From NCBI GenBank assembly GCA_008704415.1, contig VXIS01000015.1, positions 186,001-250,000 of the forward strand: 64,000 bases of DNA, given 5' to 3'. The notes under the pieces are model-generated. The model was given only the letters and a program-made list of their open reading frames with translations. It was not told where the DNA came from and did no database searches. Shown here piece after piece: positions 1 to 11,704 of this stretch; position 1 is the first letter of the stretch; each line of letters begins with the position of its first letter. The position numbers were made by a program, and so were the translations under genes. Origin of the DNA: Sphaerosporella brunnea (lineage: Eukaryota > Ascomycota > Pezizomycetes > Pezizales > Pyronemataceae).

Positions 1-471
1 CCTGGAGTAGCTAGCTTTACGGGAGGGGGGAGGGGGGGGAAGTTTATCAATCAAGCTAGCTAGCTAGTAGCTATTGAAACACTTACTACTTACATATTTG
101 CATAGAGTAAGTCGATTCGCCGTGATCAAGTCGGTTATAACCCGGCGACAAAACAATGCTCGAGAAATCTTAGATAGCCACTTGTCGGGTTTGTCAGATA
201 TGGCATGGCGGGAAGTCTCCTTTCCTTCGGATTCCAGCCGGATATATCACCCCCAACAACTGTATATAGATAGTACTTGCAAGTGATCCGCCCCTTCCCC
301 TCTTTGGAAAACCTGTACCTGTGGGCTTGGGCACGGTGCAGCGGCGGTGGCCGAGTGATGTCGTGTGACTCATTTGGTTGTCACTCGGTGCTGTTAATGT
401 GATGCCTTACCTTTAGGGAAATGGGATATCGCCTCTATCATCAAAATATACATCCACACACACTTCTATAA
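1..471. other. Intergenic, no gene seen
   Basis: Nothing convincing is coded here. Short GCTAG-type repeats occur near position 50-70. The right part is the 3' flank of the Nudix gene, which ends at 472 on the minus strand. Confidence 0.5.
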
Positions 472-1356
472 TCAAAGCTTGGCCAACCTCTCTTTCATCG
501 CTGTCCTCTCCATCACCTCCACCGCCCTCGGCTCCAGGCCCTTGCCCAAAACCTCCATAACCACCACCACTTCCGCATCCCCCCTAGGCCCCAAGCCCAT
601 AACCCACCACCCCTCCTCTGTAACCCCCTCCTTCCTGGGCTCAAAAACCTTTTCCCCCATCGCCCTTGCCCAGTCCACCAACGCCTGCTCTCCCCCGATC
701 CTCAAGTGCCTCTCCACCTGCCACAGCAAATAAAACTGCGGCGGAAAAAGCGTCACAGCGCCCTCCGTGGCTAGTCTCAGCGCCTCAGCGGGGAGCATCC
801 ACCTCGGAGCGCCCACGACCTCGCGTCCTCCATCACCCGGCACGACCGCAGACTCATCCACCCACGGCGGCAAGCGTGCCAAAAACAGCTGCGACGAATA
901 TCGCTTTTTGCCGCCGGCGCCGGCGGGGGTAATCCAGGTCGTAAACGGCGTCAGCTCCGAGTCTGGGAGCAGCTGCCCGCCCCACGCGTCTACCCACGCG
1001 CCGAAATCGAGCTCGCCCGAGTGCACTCGGCGCTGGATCTCTGCTAGTGGGCCCGCGGACGCGGGAGGCGCGCTGCTGGTCAGCAGGATCCCGGTTTCTT
1101 CGAACGTCTCGCGGAGCGCGCATAGGCGTGCCGACCCGCCGTCGCTGGGCTGCACCACGCCGCCTGGGAACACGTGGGCGGACGCAAAGGAGAGATGCGT
1201 GTTGCGCTTCAATAAGAGGAGGCGGTTTGTGGGCGAGAGGAGGAGGAGGGAGGCGCTGGGACGGATTGGTGCTGGGGCGGGGTTGGGGGTCATGCTGAGG
1301 TGCCGGCGGAGGGCGAATTGGAGGGGGTTGAAGATGGGCATGCGAGGCAGCGCCAT
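472..1356 (-). CDS. Nudix hydrolase, NUDT19-like
   Basis: Single-exon gene of 294 aa. Nudix enzymes hydrolyse a nucleoside diphosphate linked to another moiety; the NUDT19/NUDT7 branch acts on coenzyme A derivatives in peroxisomes or mitochondria. The Nudix fold starts near residue 33 (ASLLLLSPTNRLLLLKR). A Nudix box follows, with the glycines of HVFPGGVV and the catalytic helix RETFEETGIL, matching the REUxEExGU core. The long insertion between the GG and the helix and the extended C-terminal part fit the NUDT19-type subgroup rather than MutT. The start ATG at 1356 is the first in frame; MTPNP (residue 22) is an alternative. The N-terminus is basic and hydroxylated (FNPLQFALRRHLS), so mitochondrial import is possible but not shown. 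Family assignment is firm; the substrate is inferred. Confidence 0.85.
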   Translation of the reverse strand: MALPRMPIFNPLQFALRRHLSMTPNPAPAPIRPSASLLLLSPTNRLLLLKRNTHLSFASAHVFPGGVVQPSDGGSARLCALRETFEETGILLTSSAPPASAGPLAEIQRRVHSGELDFGAWVDAWGGQLLPDSELTPFTTWITPAGAGGKKRYSSQLFLARLPPWVDESAVVPGDGGREVVGAPRWMLPAEALRLATEGAVTLFPPQFYLLWQVERHLRIGGEQALVDWARAMGEKVFEPRKEGVTEEGWWVMGLGPRGDAEVVVVMEVLGKGLEPRAVEVMERTAMKERLAKL

Positions 1357-2942
1357 GGCGTTGGTTATGGTTATGGTTTATTTATTATGGAGAGCTGAGA
1401 AGCCTGAGATGCGGATTGGCCATCCATGCCATGCAAGTGTGGGGTTGCAGGGGTATCTACTCTGAGTAGGTGGTGATCCCCGAACCGAGGATCGCGGGGC
1501 ATGCATGTGGGGACAGCAATGGACGTATTCACATACTCTATTCCTCGACCATGATCACGTAACCAACAATATCTACTTCCTTCCAGGGCTTCAAATCCTT
1601 AACACCCCCAACCACCTCTCCTTACACATTGACAACATCCAGTGCGCCGTCCCCCGTCCTGGTGATTTATCGTAATTATGGCTGTGGGCTTGCGTAGGTA
1701 TCTACTCGCCGACGAAGTGGAGCGGAGCTGCTGGCGTGGCACTGCCGAGCCCGGGCTACTATATAGTAGGAAAGTTAGTGATTGCTTGCAAGGGAACAGT
1801 CCGCAGTGAGAATTTGTGAGGGCGGAGGCGGGGGGGGGCGGAGGAATAGCTTTGAGGAAGGGGGAAGCTGAACTCTGGATACACAAAACAGACGGCCAGC
1901 GAGTTGGGAATGGTATAAAAAAAGGGGGTAAAAGGTAGAAATTGTTTTGTTTTCATAGATATGTTACTTTCTGGGTGCTTGGGTGGGGGGCCTGGGTTTG
2001 AGTAAGCCAGAAACTTGAAGCAATGCTCGCAGGGCTCTAAACAGCCAGCTGCGTACATATACAGCCCGCCTGGCATGTAGTATTCCAACACTAGCTACCA
2101 CCGCATCACTCGCACGTCCATGAAAATAAACGCTCAAATTGATTGAGTTTCTTTGTTCCCTCAAACAAAAGTTCCGAGCTTGTATTTGGGTGACTCCTGT
2201 AGGCAAGTAACTTTGGACCTCGCTGAAGGATATGACTTTTTCGTAACGAGCATGCGTTGGGTTCATGCGGGGGCGGAACGGCCCCGGATAGGAAAGCTAG
2301 ACTAGACGTCGCGCGGAGGTCCTCGGTAAAAGTAAAAAAAAAAAATTTAAAAAAAAAAGTTTGCGTGCAATTGTTTAATCTGTGTGCTCGCTGTTTTGCG
2401 GGAGCCGGGGCACAGGATCCGGGGCGACAAGGCTGAGTCAGGGCCCTGAGAAAAGCTTGCTTGCAAATGTTTATTTTCTTTTGGTTTTTCCAAAGTTTCG
2501 AGGAATCGAGTATGCTTTGCGCATCACTGTCGAGCACTCGGCGCTGCGCCGCTGGCAGCCAGGAATCTGGGAATCGCCGATTCAGGATCAGGCGGAGGAT
2601 GCATGCATAGCAGTGCCCACCCGTTGGAGTGAGAGACAGTGAAGCCGTCCCATGGTATTGCAATTGCTGCTGTGGGCTGGGCTGCTATGTACTACTGTAC
2701 CACGCTGCCGCTGCTCGCTGGAGTGGGCCAAACCGGGCCGAGTACATTCCCACACACGAAGCTCAGCTCAGCGGCACACAGAAGCATGTAGCAATGTCAA
2801 GCAAAGCTAACTAACGGCTGACCGGCGAAAAAGCTTGAATTGAGTCCTTGCGTGTGAGGCATCTCACTCCTCCTGATTGCAACTTCATTCCACTCAGATA
2901 TACTTGAGTCAAAGGTAGAAAAACTCTATCCGCGCAGCGGGC
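1357..2942. other. Intergenic, no gene seen
   Basis: About 1.6 kb between the divergently placed Nudix gene and the coiled-coil gene. Open frames here lack codon structure and family motifs. An A/T run lies at about 2330-2360. Confidence 0.5.
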
Positions 2943-2949
2943 TATAAAA
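2943..2949 (+). promoter_or_regulatory. TATA box of the 3102 gene
   Basis: TATAAAA lies 159 bases before the ATG at 3102 and is followed by a CT-rich stretch typical of fungal 5' untranslated regions. Confidence 0.5.
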
Positions 2950-3101
2950 TGGCCTGCCAACTCAGCTTTCTTCTTGTTTTCTTCATCACTCAATCGACGC
3001 TGCACTCCAAGTTTTCTTCGTACACTATCAATCACTCTTGAGTTATTCCTCTAGCTTATCACTCCTCACACTTTCTTTCATCTCCCAGCACAGATATAGC
3101 C

Positions 3102-4173
3102 ATGGCCAGCCTCAATGTTTCCCAGGCTTCTTTCGATGACGCCTTGTTCAACGAGTACTTGTGTCTGGATGGTTTGTATCCACTTCGTTTTCGAACGCAG
3201 AGGTAATGCAGGCTGACGTGTTGCAGGAAACACGATGGGCACTCAGGGAGGACTCCCGGAGCTCGCATTCGGCTACAATTTCGAGATACCGTTCGGCACA
3301 GTCGGGCCCACTGTTCCCTCCCTCGATCCCCCTACCCAGTGGATGTTCAGTGATGAGGAGTGGGCTGCTCTGCCGATTTTAAGTGAGGAGGGCATTAATT
3401 CTCAAGAGAATGGTGTGAACCTAGTTTAGTTGATATTAATCTGCTGCGGTGGGTGCTGACATGTTACAGGAGTGACCAGCGGTGCTTCCGAACAGCCCAT
3501 CGTCGACTGCTTGGGTTTGGAGCCAATTGCCCAGTGGAACGCCACTCACGGGGGCTTTCAGTCGACTACCCCTCTCATCACCCCGCCGATGTCCACACCA
3601 GCATCTTCACAGGACTTCTCGAGTACGTGGACGAGTGCTACCCCCGCTGCAAACTACCTTTCCACACCTCGCCAATCTCAGGACCTCCCACTGTACGGCG
3701 CTCTTCCTGGTAGTTATCTTCCTGCTCCTGCATCTGCTACGACGACGACGCCACCATCCAGCCGGGCCAAGAACGCTCGCTCCTCCCCGTCTTCCGGTCA
3801 CAGAGTTCAGAAAGCCGACGGTCGTCGGAAAAGGGCCCATGGTCACGGCCTCAAGGGTTTCGACCAGTACGATCTGTCGAAAAGCTCTGAGCTGGCGAAG
3901 CTCATGGGGGCTCTTGGCCAGCAGTTGGCCCGAAGGACAAAGGAGGCGGACCTACAGGTCGAGAAGAGGAAGGTAGAGGTCCTGAAAGAGATGCTCCTGG
4001 GAGGTGTATCGATTACGGAGGATCAGTTGAACGAGGCTCTGCAGGACGCGGAGGAGAGGGCTCGGGCGGACTGTGGGCTCACAGAGCTCAAAGCGGAAAT
4101 CGAGGCGAAGAAAGCTGAGGCCGCGGAAATTCACAACCGCCTGAGAGGTAAAGCCACTTCTCGGACATCATGA
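3102..4173 (+). CDS. Ser/Pro-rich protein with C-terminal coiled coil
   Basis: Three exons: 3102-3171, 3227-3412 and 3470-4173, giving 319 aa. Both introns are GT-AG and phase 1, and joining them keeps one open frame (exon 1 ends ...CLDG, exon 2 starts NTMGTQGG). The N-terminal 100 residues are acidic and aromatic. The middle is rich in Ser, Thr, Pro and Ala (about 110-180) and is followed by a basic patch, GRRKRAHGHG. The C-terminal 110 residues are rich in Lys, Glu, Leu and Ala with heptad-like spacing, so a coiled coil is likely. No known domain is recognised. The layout (acidic N-terminus, disordered middle, basic patch, coiled coil) would suit a nuclear or transcription-related protein, but that is inference. 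Confidence 0.7.
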
Positions 4174-4689
4174 ACGCCCTAGGCCTCGTTGGAGAGTCGG
4201 GAATCGCTCACCGCCATCTTCTTTGAAGAGAGGGCTTGTGCTCGACGAGGCCACCACAAGCGAGCCAGTGGCCAGACCGACATGGACTCAGGATTCCGAC
4301 TGGCAGTGCCTCGCTGTGGTGGTTAGTGTTGACCTGGGGATTAATTCGTCAACATGGACAAGAAGCCCAATTGACGGCATCGGATATAGGGCTTCGAATT
4401 CTGTTCTTTGGATTTGTGTTGTTTCTGTTGTGGGGGTTGTCTTTATGCAGTTTGGTGGATGGTGCCTGTTATTTGATTCTTTCTGTTATTGGGGGCTTAG
4501 AAGTTCGATTGACAGCATGTTTTTGGAAGTATTTTCTTGATTCTGGAGAAAGGATCTTGTATGTTCCTCTTGTTGGGGGTTTAATTTTATCGGTGACGCC
4601 GTCGGGTTTTGATAGTAACGTTTATTCAGTCTAAGTGCTCAACGCTCGCCGTCAAACCCACTATGGTACCACCGTAGTCTACCCTTTGG
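4174..4689. other. Intergenic, no gene seen
   Basis: 3' flank of the coiled-coil gene, T-rich after 4340. It runs into the LINE relic with no visible boundary. Confidence 0.4.
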
Positions 4690-5634
4690 ACTAAAAGTAT
4701 AACCTGCCGAGAGATAACGGGGTCGTCCGGCTTTTCGCCGACGCCCAGTCTGCCTTACAAGGACATCAGGACGACGAACCCGGCCCAGGACAGTGGCTGC
4801 TCCCGCGCATTGCCAGAGCTGAATCAACTCTCCCTCTGACAAGGGCTGGTCCGTCGAGTACCACTAGGTTACAGGGCAAAAGAAGTCCCTGGCAATGAAA
4901 TGGCGGACGCCTTGGCCAGGGAAGCGGCGTATGACAGTGACCGCTCCCTACCACGGCGCCGACGCACGGGTGGTTGCCCTCGCCCATGTATGTATCCAGA
5001 CGCACCGCAGAGGCCAGGACCGCGGAGAGAGAAGCCTGGCTGACGAAGCACTGCCGGCCCCAAGGCCTACTTCCGCCGCCGAAAGAAGCCGCAAAGCTAG
5101 AAAGGCTCTAGCAGCCCGCTGTGCTTTCAGCTTAGGCTCAACAACGCTCTCCGACAGGCCCATGGCCTCCTGAAAAAAACAGGCCGCAGAAGCGGGCGAC
5201 GAATGCTGGTGGTGGTGGTGGTGGTGCGGCAAGGGCGCTGCCCAAACCCGCGATCACCTCTGAAGGCTCTTTGGAAGAGCGAACAGATGGTTCTCTGGAC
5301 GGCGGGTCAAAGAGGCCGCATAAGAAGAGAGGTAGAAGCGGTGACCAGCTACCCCTGCTGGCAGATGATAGGTGCACGGAATCGGTGTTGGGCTATCAAA
5401 GTTGGGGCATGGCCCGAGAAGGGCATTGTGTTATGGGGAAATTGGTTCTGGTTCCTTTTCTAGGTCCGACTACTGTCATGAATTTCCTTGGTGCGATCAT
5501 CTAGCTGGTGCGAGTTCCTTGATTACATTTCCTTAGAAGGGCCGCAGGTCCCGCTAGCAAGCTTTGCCTAAGGGGTACCATAGTCTCTTCATTTATGTCA
5601 TGACCCCAAGCGGTCGAATAAAATATGATTAAAC
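4690..5634 (+). mobile_element. Tad-type LINE relic, RNase H to 3' end
   Basis: Degenerate, stop-filled remains of the C-terminal half of a LINE ORF2. About 4700-4830 reads as an RNase H core (RLFADAQSALQ, then DEPGPGQWL). About 4870-4925 in another frame reads EVPGNEMADALAREAA, the last RNase H block. About 5200-5260 reads as the terminal zinc knuckle (DECWWWWWWCGKG, then QTRDHL). The 3' end, with a palindromic CCCCAAGCGGTCGAATA and ATGATTAAA, is shared with the copies at 10014, 17587, 18320 and 62061. The left boundary is not resolved and no target-site duplication was found for this copy. Confidence 0.75.
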
Positions 5635-7312
5635 TTTCTTCCGTACCCCTCCAACTTTTGCTGACTACGGCCCCTTGTGAAATCGTGAGTGATAGTTTAT
5701 GATTTGATTTTGACTCGCACCCCCGGGCCCCTCGCTAGCTGCCCGACAACACCACTCCCACCGAAATTTCTCTCTCCACAATTGCAACCCCTTCCACTTC
5801 GGACGCTCCCCACGGGTTTTCCCACGCTACAACAGCCCCCAGGGACGCACTTAATCTACCATCACAAACAGTGTCGTGCCAAGTTTTTGAATAAAGATGT
5901 ATATGGCGGATCTGGCGTTATCAGCTCCTGAGTGTCGGGCATTGCAAAGGCTACGGATGGCAGCGATACTACAGTTCCGCTCCGAATTCCTTACTCACTC
6001 AGAACCCATCCTCCTCCTGCTCCGCCTCCTCCTCCTCAAGCTTCTCACTGGCAAAAAATTGCACGGCCCAAGGTCCAGTAGGCCATGTGTTTTGTGTGGC
6101 TTGCTCACAAGCGAGGGCTTCGCGGAGACTCCGGCTTGAGTGATTCTCTGCGGCCCTGAGGCAGAGTGGTGTTCAATTGTCCACCGTTGGCCATGGTTGC
6201 TGAGCTCCCCATTATGGTCGCGCACGCTGGAAAGGCAGTTCTGGCTATTATTGTTGCGTCCCTTTAGCTGGTCTACACTTAATGGCTCGAGTCGAGTGAT
6301 CGACGGTGAGGATGCTACGCAGTCTTTCTTAATAGGATTTCTGAATCAGCGGGGTGATTCACATGGGATAGCAATAGTGAGCGCCATTAAGGAGGGTACA
6401 AAAGCGGCCGCGGTGGCGCTTATTTTTTCTTTCCAGATCCATTCGTTTAGAGCTTCCATATCCGCGCGAGTAGTTACTGGCTTTGATTTGGGGCTGACGT
6501 TTCATTGTTTTCATCGTAGAGCACTCGGCAGCTAGCTCTCACCAACCAAGCAGATCTCTACTCCACTCTACAGTACTCGACTCTGTCGCCTTCTGATCGA
6601 AGCTGACCATGGGGATAGATAGTGGGAGTTCACACCATTCGGTACCACTCTGTCGGTACCGCACTTTGAACAAGGATATATAGAAGGAGGTTCCGCATCG
6701 AGCGAGAAATTCTGAGCTGCGATATTTCCTGGATGCACGTCGAGGGCACAAGATGCACGAGAAGGCACACGCCAAAAGCCTTGCACATGCTCCCTGTTGG
6801 AGGCCCAGGGTGGGGTGGGCGGAGGGAGATGAGCTCAACCCGTTGTGAAGGTCCGCCTGTCTGGTATGTATGTGGCAACGCTTTAGTATGTTTTCGGGCT
6901 TCATCGACGGGTTTAATTACCACTGGAAGTTCTGCTGGTATTTATGAGCCGGGCTGGCACGTTGGTTTGCACTCAATGTGGGAGACCCCACACTGTTACC
7001 AACCGAACCGGCGGCATGGAAGTGGAGCCCGCGGAAAACAGTCCGGCTATTTAGCGGCCAGCCGCCGGGGATAAAGCCATCCTGGAGTCCTGAACCCATA
7101 CATGGGGGTGGGGGCGTGGTATGTGCGGTAAGCCCAATGTCCGATGCTGCTGTCACGAGCTACAGTGTAGTGTTTGGGAAGAAAGAAGCGCAAGTATGTA
7201 GCCGGCGGGTCTCTGCGCCTTTGGGGCAAAAACTGCACTACCTAAGCACACCCCTATATACACGCGCGCGTGAGCTGATTCGGCACTTGAGGTTCGGCAC
7301 TTTGGAGGGCCA
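5635..7312. other. Intergenic, no gene seen
   Basis: No supported gene. A few degraded frames are present (for example around 6180-6270), but none has a recognisable family or continuous coding character. The right end is the upstream region of the first methyltransferase, with TATAAGG at 7313-7319. Confidence 0.4.
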
Positions 7313-7436
7313 TATAAGGTTCCATGGTTTTCCCCTTGAGGAGACTACTGTTTGTGCATCCCGTCCTGTTCGACTACGACTAGCCTATCAGCATAAGACG
7401 ATACACAACTCCCTCCCCCCCCCTCCCCTTGGAATA

Positions 7437-8982
7437 ATGTGCTATTCAGAGTTGCTTGAGGTTGACCCGAACCTGGTATGTATGGGGAATAAATGTTTTC
7501 TCTAGTTGTCTTATGTCTAACTTTTAGTCCGCTTGCTTGTGAAAGAAAGATGAAGGCGATTCTGACTACTCATCTTCCGGGTATGGCACCAGCACTGCTA
7601 GCTTGTCGAGCTCGGTGAATGAGTTTATCTTCGAAAACGGCCGGCGGTATCACGCCTACTTTGGCGTGGACAAGAACGTGATGCCTACAGATGAGGTGAG
7701 AGCGCATTTCTCTGACAGCCCAGTTCCACACACTGACGTAGGACGACGCGCAGAAAGAGCAGGATAGGCTGGACTTGAACCACGAAGTCCTGCTGCAGCA
7801 GCTCGAGGGCGAGCTGCATAAAGCGCCACTGAAGGAACCGAACAGAATTCTCGATGTCGGCACTGGTATTAATTCTTAGAATCAATCTGGTTGGCATGAT
7901 TATGGGGGCTTATTATCGGTGGCAAGGCACTGGAATCTGGGCCATCGACATGGCTGACAAGTACCCTTCGGCCGAGGTTATTGGAATTGATCTCAGGTGA
8001 GAAACACCGCGGTGGCGAGTGACTGGGATGATTCTAACTGCTACTTCTTGTCAGCCCGATTCAACCAGGATGGGTTCCTCCGAATTGGTAATTCCTGTCC
8101 GACTTGGAAGGAAGGAGAGAGAGAACAGATGTTGACAGCTGAGTAGCAAATTCGAGGTTGACGATGCGGAATTGGATTGGACTTATGCTTCTGTATTATG
8201 CCTCCCGCCTTATTCCCTTCTCGTCTTTTTTTTGGAGGACTCATTGTAGCAGGACTCGTTCGACTTCATCCACTGCCGGAATCTACACCAAGGTCTTTTT
8301 TGCGAACCACTTCCCTCCTCACCAGCGTTCTGACAACCAACTACAGGCATTTCAAAATGGCCTGACGTGCTCACCCAAGCCTATCGGTGTGTTCAACGAT
8401 CCGTGAACCGTCCCGTTCCATGCAAGCTAACACAATTCTCCGCCTCCCCAGCTGCCTCAAGTCGGGAGCCTACATCGAGCTCTCCGAGGCGCAATCCATC
8501 TGCCGCTCCGACGACGGCAGCATGAAAGACGACAACGCGTGCAAACGCTATTTCGACCACCTCGTAGACGCAATGCAGAAGATGGGGCGACCGGTGCTCG
8601 CGGACGGCGAACTGGAGCAGCGACTGCAAAAAGCCGGCTTCACGGAAATAAAGACCTACAGCTACAAGCAAGTGTGGGGTCCCTGGCCTAAAGACCCGAG
8701 GATGAAAAAGATCGGCCTTATGAATCTGCTCCAGAGCGAGACGGCCTTTCATGCCTATGGCATGGCGGTTTTTACCCGCGTCCTCGGCATGAGCGGCGAT
8801 GAGGCCGATCGCATTTGTAAAGAAGCTTATGCGGCTACGAAGAAGAAGGATACACATATGTACACATTTCAGTTGAGTGGTTTTTTTTTTTTTTTTGTTT
8901 TCCCTGCTGGGTTTTTGAGAGGTTGGATTGGGCTGACAATTGGTGTCGTAGTTTTGTTGCCGTGGGAAGGAAGCCGCTATGA
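7437..8982 (+). CDS. LaeA-like SAM-dependent methyltransferase, copy 1
   Basis: Ten exons: 7437-7475, 7546-7695, 7742-7865, 7927-7996, 8055-8087, 8147-8192, 8250-8292, 8347-8386, 8452-8871, 8952-8982. Spliced length is 996 nt, 331 aa, with no stop. The N-terminus has the family block EFIFENGRRYHAYFG. Motif I for SAM binding is ILDVGTGTGIWAIDMAD and is split by an intron found only in this copy. It is followed by IGIDLSPIQPGWVPPN and FEVDDAELDWTY. Post-motif blocks are SFDFIHCRNLHQG and LKSGAYIELSEAQ. The C-terminus ends VGRKPL. This is the TAM/UbiE-fold group that includes the global regulator LaeA and many paralogues of unknown substrate. The last intron holds a long T run. The gene looks intact; whether it is nuclear or makes a small-molecule methyl ester or ether is not known. 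Confidence 0.85.
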
Positions 8983-10013
8983 TATGGTGGCGTTTGGTCT
9001 CCTGGAACATGCACTTCAAGATGTCATTTCTTAAAAATGAAAGAATTCTACCCGCATACTTCCTGCACTGTCAGATTTGATCCGGAATGCAGCCTCTGTG
9101 CTCCATGAGTCTGACGTTGTGCAGTTTTAGTTAACGCGTCGTGCTAGCTTCTTCAGTTCACTTTTAACAAGTACCTATAGTAGAATACCTACAATGGGAG
9201 CTCTTAGAAGGAATTTAACACACTAGGAATCCGAACCTTTCTGTGGGCTGGTTCAAAACCCCCGCGAGCTTCTCGTTCAGAAAACTTAGAGCTGCTTTCT
9301 TGCCACCTCGGTCTGTGGCAGGACGTCCTCGGGAGACCACTTCGGATTCGGTTTTTGGTTTCGGACAGTGTTCCTGCCGGTAGGGTAGGGCTGAGATGCG
9401 CATGGTTTTGTTTGGCGGTGGGGAGTTGGCGGTGGGGATCCGGAGTTGGCAGCGGGGGCTGGCACCGCACTTGAAGGTGTATTTTCTGCCGTGGAAACTC
9501 ACATCATCGGAATACTTACTCTACAGCTACAGCCAACAGTCCTGCTCTCTGGAATAGTGTCCCCGTCGACTCATGACAACTTCCGGGTTGCCTTTTACGC
9601 AATCTTCAGCTTTCAGCTTCAACTATCAGGCCTGCAAAACATGCCGAATAGAGACAAGATTTCCGCTCCATGTACTTGGGTGTAGCGATAAGTCGGGTGC
9701 TCCCCGAACAAACAGCAACTGGCAACGCCACTACGATTGCTGCTAGAACTTTGTGAAGCTGGGGGTGGCATCGTAGGCCTCCCTAGAGCCTTTTTGAGTG
9801 TTTTGAAGAAAAAATACTGAACGACAAAGGTCTTGGCATTGTTTGGTTGCATGGAGGAAAGAAGTCGGGTGCTCTTTGCATGTGTGTAACGGCACCCGAA
9901 TTACCCTTGTACCCTAGTACATATTTAGGCGCCGCCCCTTGCTTTTTTTTCTCTGGCCACCCCATTTCGTTCGGTTTCTTGGCTGCGGGCTCTACATGTG
10001 CGGACTTGAGAAA
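8983..10013. other. Intergenic, no gene seen
   Basis: 3' flank of methyltransferase copy 1. A 95-codon minus-strand frame at 9215-9502 has no recognisable motif and is not called. Confidence 0.4.
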
Positions 10014-10468
10014 AAGTCGACAAGAAATACCACAAGACTCGGAGGTCATACAAGCTCGACCCCTCGGCGGCTAAGGCGCGAAAGGCCCTCGCCTCTCGGT
10101 TCCATCAGCTTAGGCTGAACAAAGCGCCAACGGACAGCAAGTGCTGGTTCTGCAAGAAAGCACGGCCGCAGACCAGGGAGCACCTTTTCAATTCCCGTTC
10201 CAGGTGGCGAAGAGAGCAAGATGTGCTGTGGAAGGCGGTTGGCGAAGCCACAGCGCAAGAGGGAAAGATAGGGAGTGGGAGAAGGAAGGTCCCCACCCCC
10301 CATCAAGGTCCTGTTAGCAGACGAACGATGTGCTAAGGCCGCGCTGGATTTCCTAGCGAACACAACGATTGGGGCCTGGTCTGCGAAGCGAAGACTGTAC
10401 TCTACTAGTACTCTTTATGTCATGGCCGCAAGCGGCCGAATACAGTATGATTAAAACAAAAAACAAAA
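10014..10468 (+). mobile_element. Tad-type LINE fragment, ORF2 C-terminus and 3' end
   Basis: Reads ARKALASRFHQLRL, then a zinc-knuckle motif CWFCKK...QTREHLF and EQDVLWKAVGEAT, the conserved end of fungal Tad-clade ORF2. Frameshifts follow in the last part. The 3' end contains GCCGCAAGCGGCCGAATA and ATGATTAAAAC, shared with four other copies in the window, and ends in an A-rich tail. It is 5' truncated; the left edge is approximate. Confidence 0.75.
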
Positions 10469-11619
10469 CCAGAGAGAAAGTTAGCGGCGGCAGGCTAAAC
10501 GGACGGGGGAGGATTTGAACACTCGGTTCGGGAGTGCTGTGTCCCAACGCCGCTCCCACGCAGTGAGGGGTCGGACATGGGGCTATCTGAACGATTCCAA
10601 TTTGCACCGGCCAGCAAGTGACGCGATGTCATGAATACCAACATCGGTTTCTATTACCTACCTTCAACTGTTCAACTGTCGCTAAATGGCCTACGTGGCG
10701 ACTTCTCTGGATGGGTCCATGATATCGCATATCATATCGCACATCGCATATCATATCGCACATCGCATATCGCATCAACTGGCAAGCGCCTCAAGCGATT
10801 CGGGCAAATGCGAGGGGAAGCCCCACTGTACTGGTGTTCGTACTACACATGGCCGGTGTTGTTGTTCATGGTTTCTCCCACTTGCACGATCGGCTTGATC
10901 GTTTGCTGGTTACGTGCTCCACGGCGCGGTACTCCGGAGTACTTTGTGACGGTTGGAAAAGCACCGACCGCCTTTCAACGATCCAAAAACATGAGATGGA
11001 ACGACGTCAACTGCTGCAAGTCACGGCATGTTGTCCCAATCCCATCAATTGACGATGCTCTCCAGCACCGCTTCCCACATGAGCTGGATGCCGCCGGCTG
11101 CCCGCCCTAGGCCCATTAAGCCGATCTTGAAGATGCTGCTGCCCTCCATCACTGGCAGCACCACTTCCAATAACGTAACTTTGCCGCTCCTGGACCCATT
11201 AACCTGGCCGGGACAATGTTGCTGCCCTCCGTGCGAGCGAGGATCGGCATCACTGTCGTTCAACAGACCCCGCTCAGAAGCCAAGTTGGCGTTCGGCTGT
11301 GTCGTCTTCCGAGCGTCGTGTAACTCATCTACTTACATATTCTGGAAGAGATAGACACGTAAGGAGCCGCTGCCGCTATCTACCCGTTTGCATCAGGAAT
11401 CCTGGCTTTGTGACTTATCACTTGCCTCGTGGGGTGTCGGCAGAATACTGCACGGCAAGGCATTGGGGTGGATGTCATTGGCTTAAGCAGGCGAAAATGA
11501 TACTGAGTTGCTTCTGCTTCTTGAACAAGCGTCTTGGTGATTGGCAGGCAGTTGCGCTCTGCGGCTGGCAGGCAGCCGGCCCTTCGATCTCAGTCGGTTG
11601 CCGCCGATCGGTGGCAGGG
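10469..11619. other. Intergenic with a short minisatellite
   Basis: Contains the ATCGCA/ATATC repeat at 10725-10778 and otherwise no supported gene. The right end is the promoter region of methyltransferase copy 2, with TATTAAA at 11620-11626. Confidence 0.4.
10725..10778. repeat. Minisatellite of ATCGCATATC units
   Basis: Near-perfect tandem copies of a unit of about 19 nt built from ATCGCATATCATATCGCAC, repeated between two and three times with partial units at both ends. Confidence 0.7.
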
Positions 11620-11704
11620 TATTAAAGTGACAGGTCGCTGCGAATCCTGAGGACCGGCACCAGGCTTTGTTTTTCACCACTGCTCAGCATACAACATCAT
11701 CACA

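Noticed and set aside
767..1465. 232-codon plus-strand frame over the Nudix gene
   Set aside because: Antisense shadow of a gene with clear Nudix motifs; the frame itself has no domain.
9215..9502. 95-codon minus-strand frame
   Set aside because: No recognisable domain and no support from neighbours; could be chance.
10725..10778. CRISPR-like regular repeats
   Set aside because: Units are contiguous without spacers and the genome is eukaryotic; it is a minisatellite.
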